Part shown: in pieces, positions 7,993-14,128 of the stretch
Layout of the letters: each line of letters starts with the position of its first letter
Numbering within the stretch: position 1 is the stretch's first letter
DNA from: CAZYEI01 sp964646425
GTDB lineage: Bacteria > Bacillota_I > Bacilli_A > RFN20 > JAISJY01
DNA length: 20,492 nt
Direction of reading: 5' to 3'
NCBI GenBank assembly: GCA_964646425.1
Contig: CAZYEI010000025.1
Location: 1 to 20,492 of the forward strand
Program-made: the position numbers and the translations under genes
Notes under the pieces: generated by a model
What the model was told of the DNA's origin: nothing
Databases searched by the model: none
The model's input: the letters and a program-made list of their open reading frames with translations, nothing else

Positions 7993-8865
7993 GTGAATAA
8001 TGCACAGAATTTTTTAAAAGATAGTATTAATGAAAATAAAGAAAACATTGGAGTCCTTCAAGCAATCAATGTCATTTATATTACAATAATATTTTTCTTA
8101 TTTGTAATTGGATTATATTTTTTAGGTATTTGGGCTTTATTAATTGGAGTAATTTTTTTGCCAATGTTTTCTTTTTCATATAATTATATTGCAGCAAACA
8201 TTAATTTAAAAAGCAATATTAAAGTAAGTGATATTTTCATTGGTAGAAAAGCGATAATGTTAAGTTTTACTCAATATTATAAAATTTATAAAAAACCACT
8301 TATTTGGGGCTTTCTTGGTTTTTTTATTGCAAATATAGTATCTAATATACTTTATTTAAGTGCAATAGGTATGGATCAAATTTTAAATTCAATGATAGAA
8401 AATGGTGATATAACATTTGATGTTTTATTAAATAGCACTTCTTATATGAAATTTACTTTAATTAGTGAAATAGTTTGTATAATAATAGGATATTTTGTAT
8501 TTACGTTAACTAGACAAAAATATCAATTTGCACCAATTATTTTACAAAATTGCAATACCAAAATTGAAAGTGCTATTAATGTTTCACAAAAAACATATTT
8601 AAATCATAAAAAAATAATTAATAAAGGGAATTTATGTTTCTTAGCTTGGTGGTTAATATCTTTTTTTATTGCGGGAATATCATTGTTTTTGTTTGATAAA
8701 TATAATTTATTTACTTTTGATGTTTCTATGCTGATATCGTTATTTATTTTTTTGTTTTTAGGATCATTTTCAATTTCTCCGAAGGTTTTATTTAAAAATA
8801 AAATGTATTATTATTTACTTGATTCAAAAATACAAGCATATAATAATAATTTTTCGGCAAAATAG
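7993..8865 (+). CDS. Unknown polytopic membrane protein, about six helices
   Basis: I do not recognise the family. The roughly 290-residue product has six hydrophobic stretches, near residues 25-45, 47-70, 104-130, 154-174, 214-236 and 243-268 (counted from GTG 7993). A charged N-terminus, polar central loops and an Asn/Lys-rich tail flank them. No catalytic or transporter signature is visible; it superficially resembles DUF975/YciC-type proteins. Starts at ATG 7987 or TTG 7981 are possible. GTG 7993 is preferred because GGTGAT (7983-7988), the downstream half of the Shine-Dalgarno complement, is spaced correctly for it. It follows ytfJ by about 50 bases but has its own promoter, so sporulation involvement is only a guess from position. 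Confidence 0.55.
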   Translation: MNNAQNFLKDSINENKENIGVLQAINVIYITIIFFLFVIGLYFLGIWALLIGVIFLPMFSFSYNYIAANINLKSNIKVSDIFIGRKAIMLSFTQYYKIYKKPLIWGFLGFFIANIVSNILYLSAIGMDQILNSMIENGDITFDVLLNSTSYMKFTLISEIVCIIIGYFVFTLTRQKYQFAPIILQNCNTKIESAINVSQKTYLNHKKIINKGNLCFLAWWLISFFIAGISLFLFDKYNLFTFDVSMLISLFIFLFLGSFSISPKVLFKNKMYYYLLDSKIQAYNNNFSAK

Positions 8866-8887
8866 AAAGATTAATTAAAGTAAACTC

Positions 8888-8916
8888 TTGCACATCGTTG
8901 CTAAATATGTTAATAT
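8888..8916 (+). promoter_or_regulatory. Promoter of tRNA-Ser with flanking inverted repeat
   Basis: TTGCAC (8888-8893) is exactly 17 bases from TAATAT (8911-8916), placing the start near 8923 and leaving about 16 bases of leader before the tRNA. A perfect 9-bp inverted repeat brackets the -10: ATCGTTGCT (8894-8902) and AGCAACGAT (8928-8936). Confidence 0.65.
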
Positions 8917-8938
8917 AACTAAGCGACAGCAACGATAT

Positions 8939-9029
8939 GGAGTAATACCCAAGTTGGTGAAGGGGCCTCCCTGCTAAGGAGGTAGATCGGGTAACTGGTG
9001 CGAGGGTTCGAGTCCCTCTTACTCCGCCA
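8939..9029 (+). tRNA. tRNA-Ser (anticodon GCT)
   Basis: The acceptor stem GGAGTAA pairs with TTACTCC (9019-9025), followed by G and an encoded CCA (9027-9029). The anticodon stem CCTCC/GGAGG holds the loop CTGCTAA, so the anticodon is GCT and reads AGC/AGT. A long class II variable arm (about 8984-9001, with paired ends) and a GTTCGAG T-loop agree with serine. It is a single-gene unit with its own promoter and terminator. Confidence 0.96.
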
Positions 9030-9038
9030 TTTGTAAAT

Positions 9039-9065
9039 TAAAAGAGTGAATTTCACTCTTTTTTT
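9039..9065 (+). terminator. Rho-independent terminator after tRNA-Ser
   Basis: AAAGAGTGA (9041-9049) pairs with TCACTCTTT (9053-9061), followed by T to 9065. The arms share the GAGTGA/TCACTC core with the SASP terminator at 7018-7048. Confidence 0.92.
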
Positions 9066-9193
9066 ATTTTCTAGATTTTCGACTATATAAAAACTATTAA
9101 AATAAAAATGATTTTTGATAAGCAAATAAATAGACAGAGAATACTAGTAATGATAAACTTTATAAAAAATATTAGAAAGTGAGTTGACTATGT

Positions 9194-9973
9194 ATGTTTA
9201 AGATTATTTTTGGAATTACATTTATTTTTTTGATGACGACATTAGGTTCTGCTGTTGTTTTTTTCTTTAAAAACAAAGTAAGCTTAAATTTCAATAAATT
9301 ATTTTTAGGATTCGCATCTGGCGTAATGATTGCTGCATCAATTTGGTCATTATTGTTGCCATCAATGGAAAGTGCAGCTAGCCTTCCTTTACCTTCTTGG
9401 CTTCCAGCCTCTTTAGGTTTTATTTTAGGGGGATTATTTTTATTCTTACTTGATAAAACAATTCCTCACTTTCATGCTGAAATTAATGAAGATGAAGGAA
9501 TACATAGCAATTGTAGAAAAACAATTAAACTTTTCTTGGCAGTAATGATTCATAATATACCAGAAGGTCTTGCAATAGGATTGGCATTTGGAGCGGGAAT
9601 AAAAAACAATGATCAAACATTAATAGCTTCTGCGGTAGGATTAAGTATTGGGATGGGACTACAAAATTTTCCTGAAGGTGCTGCTCTTGCATTACCAATA
9701 AAGGAACAAACTGGAAGTAGATTAAAAGGGTTTTTATATGGGACTTTAAGTGGAGCAGTTGAACCGGTATTTGCTCTAATAGGTATATTCTTAGCAACTA
9801 CTATTACTTCAATTATGCCATGGGCTCTTGGCTTTGCGGCTGGAGCAATGATATATGTGGTTGTAGAGGAATTGATACCAGAAGCACATCTAGGGGAACA
9901 TTCTCATTTTGGAACATGGGGTGTAATGTTAGGATTTATCATCATGATGATATTAGATGTAGCTTTGGGATAG
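9194..9973 (+). CDS. ZIP-family divalent metal transporter (ZupT/GufA type)
   Basis: This 259-residue membrane protein has about eight hydrophobic segments, typical of bacterial ZIP importers of Zn2+ and related metals. The metal-site motifs are clear: HNIPEG (120-125) in helix 4, QNFPEG (157-162) in helix 5, and EELIPEAH (225-232). A His/acid-rich cytoplasmic loop (HFHAEINEDEGIHSN, 92-106) between helices 3 and 4 is also typical. The N-terminal half resembles the GufA-like subgroup. The start at ATG 9194 has AGAAAGTGAG about 10 bases upstream; an overlapping ATG at 9190 is out of frame and stops after three codons. No metal-repressor box was recognised upstream. It is probably monocistronic, between tRNA-Ser and a long intergenic stretch. 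Confidence 0.9.
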   Translation: MFKIIFGITFIFLMTTLGSAVVFFFKNKVSLNFNKLFLGFASGVMIAASIWSLLLPSMESAASLPLPSWLPASLGFILGGLFLFLLDKTIPHFHAEINEDEGIHSNCRKTIKLFLAVMIHNIPEGLAIGLAFGAGIKNNDQTLIASAVGLSIGMGLQNFPEGAALALPIKEQTGSRLKGFLYGTLSGAVEPVFALIGIFLATTITSIMPWALGFAAGAMIYVVVEELIPEAHLGEHSHFGTWGVMLGFIIMMILDVALG

Positions 9974-10301
9974 AATAATAAATAATAAAATAATTTTTGC
10001 TTGTATTTGAAACTAATCAAAATAGTCAAGTACGATTAATCATTATTTATAAAATTTAATTAAAAATTCTTTTTTGCAAATTACTGATTTTAATGAATAA
10101 ATATGATAAAATTATTTTGACTAAACGAAATAAGATAGTTAAAACTGATTTTATTAATAATAAATTATCGTTAAAATACTTATACATAAATAAGTATTTT
10201 CATTAAATATAAACTTGGTAAATGATGGTAATTAATAAAATCGCAAGATGAATTATTTGTTGAGTATCTGCTAAAAGTACTTATAATAAGGGAGCGATAA
10301 T
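9974..10301. other. Intergenic region, about 330 bp, with AT-only hairpin
   Basis: No gene is seen. A perfect 10-bp inverted repeat, AAAATACTTA (10173-10182) and TAAGTATTTT (10191-10200), could be a weak terminator, for the ZIP gene or for the opposite strand, or an operator. Close to the next gene, TATAAT (10282-10287) with TTGAGT 16 bases upstream (10260-10265) is a promoter candidate. It would start transcription near 10294, inside the ribosome site GGGAG (10290-10294). Confidence 0.5.
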
Positions 10302-11885
10302 ATGAATTTTAAAGGTTTTTTACAATGTAGTGGTAAACATATAATAGATGAAAATGGAAATTCATATATATTAAGAGGATTGGGAATTGGTGGCTGGCTT
10401 GTGAAAGAAGGATATATGATTCATAGTGTTGCATCTTCGCCATCAACGATTGAAGAATCTTGGATTGAGTTATTAGGAGAAAAAGCTGGCAAAAAATTTA
10501 TTAATAAGTATCGAGATAACTTTTGTAATGAGAATGATTTTAAAGCAATTTCTGAATTAGGATTTAATTCAGTAAGAATACCTTTTCATTATAAAATGTT
10601 AAGTTTAGAATATGGCGTATATAATAAAGAAGGATTTGAATATTTAGATAAAATTATAAATTGGTGTAAAAAATATGATATGTATTGTATATTAGATATG
10701 CATTGTGCTCCCGGAAGTCAAAATGGTCAAAATATTAGTGATGATTTATCTAATGAAGCTAAATTGTATACTCAAAATGAAAAATATCAACCACATGTAA
10801 ATGATATTTGGTATCATCTCGCTTTAAGGTATAAAGATGAACCCTATGTAGCAGGTTATGATTTAATTAATGAGCCGGTTTTAACTAATAATGTTACAAT
10901 GACAGATTTGAGAAATTCATATATTTCGTTGACTAATGCAGTAAGAAAAGCTGATAAAAAACATATAATTTTTATTGAAGGCGATCATTATTCGACACGA
11001 TTTGCTGGATTAGAGCCAAAATGGGATGATCAAATATGTATTGCATTTCATAAATATTGGAATCCGACTACGAAAGATTCATTAAAAAACTATTTAGATT
11101 GTCAAGAAAAAATGAATTCACCATTATGGCTTGGTGAATCTGGCGAAAACAGTAATCAATGGTTCATTGAAACAATTGATCTATGTGAGACATTGGGGAT
11201 TTCGTGGAATTGGTGGACACATAAAAAAATGGATAATATAACTAATATTTATAATATTAAAAAGCCAAAAAATTATGCACTTTTACAGGATTATTGGTTA
11301 AAAAGAGGACCTAAGCCTACTAATTATCAAATTAAAAAAATTTTTAATGAGTGGCTAGAAAATGTTAAAATAGAGAATTGTGAATTTCAAAAAGATGTAT
11401 ATTATGCAATCTTAAAAAGAAATGAATTAAATACTTCAATTCCATATAATGACAATATCGTTCCATGCGAAATTGCTGGGGGAGATTATGACTTGGGAAA
11501 AATAAATGTTGCCTATTATAAAGATAATTATATGCGTGATAATATGGGGAAATATGGTTGGAATAATGGAAAAAAACATCGTAATGATGGTGTTGATGTT
11601 TATGAAGATTCAGGTTATTATGTGGTAGGAATGAATGATATTGGTAGTTATGTTAATTATAGTATCAAAGTATTTAAAAAGAGAGAATACATTATTGAAT
11701 TATTTATTAAGGGAAACGGAAGTTTGAAGGTAACTATTGATAATGATGAATTCAATATTAATGTTGATACGAGTCGTTATATGAAATTTATAGTTGTGAA
11801 AAAAGAATTAGATAAAGGAATACATAAAATAAAAATTACTACACTTGTTCCAAGTGTGTTTATAAAGAGTGTAGTTATCAAGTAA
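10302..11885 (+). CDS. Glycoside hydrolase family 5 enzyme with C-terminal CBM6-like domain, no signal peptide
   Basis: The 527-residue product has a GH5 TIM barrel in residues 5-330. Landmarks are RGLGIGGWL (25-33), NSVRIPFHY (89-97), ILDMHCAPGSQ (130-140), the acid/base Glu191 in LINEP, His250 in AFHKYW, the nucleophile Glu279 in WLGESGE, and SWNWWTH near 305. GH5 enzymes are retaining beta-glycosidases acting on beta-glucans, mannans or glycosides; the substrate here cannot be read. Residues 385-527 resemble a CBM6-type beta sandwich (GGDYD, AYYKDN, HRNDGVDVYE, GSYVNYSIKVF). The N-terminus MNFKGFLQCSGKH is not a signal peptide, so the enzyme looks cytoplasmic. The start is supported by GGGAGCGAT. 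No transporter or regulator flanks it, so it may be an acquired cargo gene. Confidence 0.85.
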   Translation: MNFKGFLQCSGKHIIDENGNSYILRGLGIGGWLVKEGYMIHSVASSPSTIEESWIELLGEKAGKKFINKYRDNFCNENDFKAISELGFNSVRIPFHYKMLSLEYGVYNKEGFEYLDKIINWCKKYDMYCILDMHCAPGSQNGQNISDDLSNEAKLYTQNEKYQPHVNDIWYHLALRYKDEPYVAGYDLINEPVLTNNVTMTDLRNSYISLTNAVRKADKKHIIFIEGDHYSTRFAGLEPKWDDQICIAFHKYWNPTTKDSLKNYLDCQEKMNSPLWLGESGENSNQWFIETIDLCETLGISWNWWTHKKMDNITNIYNIKKPKNYALLQDYWLKRGPKPTNYQIKKIFNEWLENVKIENCEFQKDVYYAILKRNELNTSIPYNDNIVPCEIAGGDYDLGKINVAYYKDNYMRDNMGKYGWNNGKKHRNDGVDVYEDSGYYVVGMNDIGSYVNYSIKVFKKREYIIELFIKGNGSLKVTIDNDEFNINVDTSRYMKFIVVKKELDKGIHKIKITTLVPSVFIKSVVIK

Positions 11886-11892
11886 AATGTGT

Positions 11893-11923
11893 AATTTACA
11901 ATGTTGTAAATTATGGTTATAAT
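11893..11923 (+). promoter_or_regulatory. nadE promoter overlapped by a perfect palindrome
   Basis: TTTACA (11895-11900) is 17 bases from TATAAT (11918-11923), a near-consensus housekeeping promoter. AATTTACAA (11893-11901) and TTGTAAATT (11904-11912) form a perfect 9-bp inverted repeat with a 2-base spacer covering the -35 and half the spacer. This is a typical position for a repressor operator. The regulator is unknown. Confidence 0.7.
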
Positions 11924-11949
11924 GATATAAAAGTAGGGAGTGATTCTTG

Positions 11950-13860
11950 ATGGAAAGAGGATTTATTAATATTGGATGTGTAACTACCAATATTAAAGTA
12001 GCTGATGTTGATTACAATTTAGAAAGAATCAAAGAGAAAATTATTGCAGCAAATATAGAAAAAGTACAATTATTAGTATGTCAAGAATTAGGAATAACAG
12101 GTTATACTTGTGGAGATTTATTTTTTCAAAATACTTTATTAGATTCTGCAAAAAAAGCACTAATTGATTTAAAAAAGTTTTCAAAAGATTTTGAAATGCT
12201 TATTGTAGTAGGACTACCTTTACAAGTTAAGCAAAAAATATATAATGTTGGGGCTTTACTATACAAGGGTAAAATTTTAGGTATTCAAGCAAAAAAATAT
12301 TTGCCAAATTATAATGAATTTTACGAGAGAAGACAATTTACACCTGCTCCTTATTTTAATGAAATAATAGAACTAGATGGTGAAAAAGTTTTATTTGGAT
12401 CTAAAATGATTTTTATGTGTGAAGAATTACCTTCTTTTGCAGTTGGTATTGAAATATGTGAAGATTTATGGGTTCCACTTTCTCCAAGTGTTGGCCATGC
12501 ATTAAATGGTGCGACAATAATTGCGAATTTATCTGCAAGTAATGAAATTGTTGGAAAAGAAGATTATCGTCGAATGCTAATTAAAGGACATAGTGCTAAA
12601 AATTTATGTGCTTATGCTTATGCTTCTGGTGGCGATGGCGAATCAACGACTGATTTAGTATTTAGTGGTCATAATATAATTGCTGAAAATGGCTGTATTA
12701 TTAAAGAAAGTAAGCTTTTTAATAATGAATTAATTGTAGCGCAAGTTGATGTTAATAAACTAGCCAATGAAAGAGCAAAGACCACTACTTTTGTTTCACA
12801 AAATAATAATGAATATTTAACTATTTATTTTTCAATGAACTTAAAAAAAAATAAAATTTTAAGAAAATTTAATAAGTATCCTTTTGTGCCTTCGGGGAAA
12901 AAAGAATTTGATAAAAGATGTGAAGATATTTTAACTATTCAATCACATGGGTTAAAAAAAAGAGTAGAACATACTAATGCTAAAACCTTAATTGTTGGAA
13001 TTAGTGGTGGATTAGATTCTTGCTTGGCTCTTTTGGTTATGATTAGAACGATGGATTTACTTAATAGAAGTCATCAAGATATTATAGCAGTAACAATGCC
13101 TGGATTTGGAACAAGTAATCGAACATATCAAAATGCTTTATCTTTATGTGAGATGCTTGATGTTAAATTGTTAAATATTTCAATTATAGATTCGGTTAAA
13201 ATGCACTTAAAAGATATTAATCATGATATTAATAATCATGATATTACTTATGAAAATGCTCAAGCTAGAGAAAGAACACAAATATTGATGGATATAGCAA
13301 ATAAATATAATGGACTTGTTATAGGTACCGGAGATTTAAGTGAATTAGCATTAGGCTGGGCAACATATAATGGCGATCATATGTCGATGTATAGTGTAAA
13401 TGCTTCAATCCCCAAAACATTAGTGCGCTATTTAGTTAAATATGAAGCACAAAGATCAGGGGGAGAACTTGAAAAAATATTAAATGATGTTTATGCAACT
13501 CCAGTTAGTCCTGAACTATTACCTCCAAAAGATGACAAGATAAGTCAAGTTACTGAAGATATAGTAGGTCCATATGAGTTACATGATTTTTATTTATATT
13601 ATTTGATACGTTGGGGTTTTTCACCAGCGAAAGTATATGATATAGCTTGTTTTACATTTAAAGATGATTATGATAAAGACACCATTAAAAAATGGCTATA
13701 TATTTTTGTAAGAAGATTTTTTAATCAACAATTTAAAAGATCATGTTTACCTGATGGTCCTAAAGTTGGAACACTAACTCTATCGCCAAGAGGAGATTTT
13801 AGAATGCCAAGTGATGCAATGAGTTCTATTTGGTTGAAGGAAATTGAAAATCTAAAATAA
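11950..13860 (+). CDS. nadE: Glutamine-dependent NAD+ synthetase
   Basis: This 636-residue enzyme makes NAD+ from nicotinic acid adenine dinucleotide, ATP and glutamine. The N-terminal nitrilase-type glutaminase domain (about 1-290) shows its Glu-Lys-Cys triad: Glu46 in CQELGITGY, Lys116 in KKYLPNY, and Cys170 in EICEDLW. The C-terminal synthetase domain has the PP-loop SGGLDS (352-357) and the late signature GTGDLSELALGW. The length fits two-domain NadE. The start is ATG 11950, 9 bases after GGGAG; a TTG at 11947 is a close alternative. The enzyme carries its own ammonia source, unlike the short B. subtilis NadE. It is monocistronic by signal layout: its own promoter upstream, and the leuS leader promoter directly after its stop. 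Confidence 0.95.
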   Translation: MERGFINIGCVTTNIKVADVDYNLERIKEKIIAANIEKVQLLVCQELGITGYTCGDLFFQNTLLDSAKKALIDLKKFSKDFEMLIVVGLPLQVKQKIYNVGALLYKGKILGIQAKKYLPNYNEFYERRQFTPAPYFNEIIELDGEKVLFGSKMIFMCEELPSFAVGIEICEDLWVPLSPSVGHALNGATIIANLSASNEIVGKEDYRRMLIKGHSAKNLCAYAYASGGDGESTTDLVFSGHNIIAENGCIIKESKLFNNELIVAQVDVNKLANERAKTTTFVSQNNNEYLTIYFSMNLKKNKILRKFNKYPFVPSGKKEFDKRCEDILTIQSHGLKKRVEHTNAKTLIVGISGGLDSCLALLVMIRTMDLLNRSHQDIIAVTMPGFGTSNRTYQNALSLCEMLDVKLLNISIIDSVKMHLKDINHDINNHDITYENAQARERTQILMDIANKYNGLVIGTGDLSELALGWATYNGDHMSMYSVNASIPKTLVRYLVKYEAQRSGGELEKILNDVYATPVSPELLPPKDDKISQVTEDIVGPYELHDFYLYYLIRWGFSPAKVYDIACFTFKDDYDKDTIKKWLYIFVRRFFNQQFKRSCLPDGPKVGTLTLSPRGDFRMPSDAMSSIWLKEIENLK

Positions 13861-13889
13861 TTGAAAAATAATAAAAAAGAAGATATAAT
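13861..13889 (+). promoter_or_regulatory. Promoter of the leuS T-box leader
   Basis: TTGAAA (13861-13866) is exactly 17 bases from TATAAT (13884-13889). The -35 begins at the base after the nadE stop codon. Transcription should start near 13896. Confidence 0.75.
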
Positions 13890-13895
13890 ATTAAA

Positions 13896-14105
13896 GTACG
13901 ATGAAGAGAAATAGTAATAGTGAATTTTTTTTAGAGAGTCGGTGGTTGGTGAAAATCGATAAAATGAAACTATGAATTAAACTTGGAGTACCTTGTAAAA
14001 GCGTTGTCGGCGTTAACGAATTGAGTGTCTATTTTGTTATTAAATAGGAACTAAGGTGGTACCACGTATTTAATGCGTCCTTAGATTTATATAAGGACGC
14101 TTTTT
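13896..14105 (+). ncRNA. T-box riboswitch leader of leuS
   Basis: The leader has the T-box layout: stem I landmarks (AGAGAGTCGGTGGTTGGTGAA near 13933-13953), then the T-box core AAGGTGGTACCACG (14053-14066) followed by a terminator. Uncharged tRNA pairs its specifier with the anticodon, and its NCCA end with the GGTG bulge side, to favour antitermination. A leucine specifier is expected. CTT at 13982-13984, just before GGAGTA, is my preferred candidate; CTA at 13970-13972 is the alternative. Leucyl-tRNA shortage would therefore raise leuS expression. Confidence 0.93.
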
Positions 14106-14110
14106 ATTTT
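14075..14110 (+). terminator. Regulated terminator of the leuS T-box
   Basis: GCGTCCTTA (14075-14083) pairs with TAAGGACGC (14092-14100), followed by TTTTTATTTT. The T-box strand upstream (GGAACTAAGG, 14047-14056) can pair with the 5' arm as the competing antiterminator. Confidence 0.93.
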
Positions 14111-14128
14111 TTTAAGGAGGAAATTATT

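Noticed and set aside
8919..9125. Minus-strand 68-codon open frame across tRNA-Ser
   Set aside because: It is antisense to a complete tRNA gene and translates into the well-known spurious tRNA-antisense peptide pattern (RDSNPR). It is not a gene.
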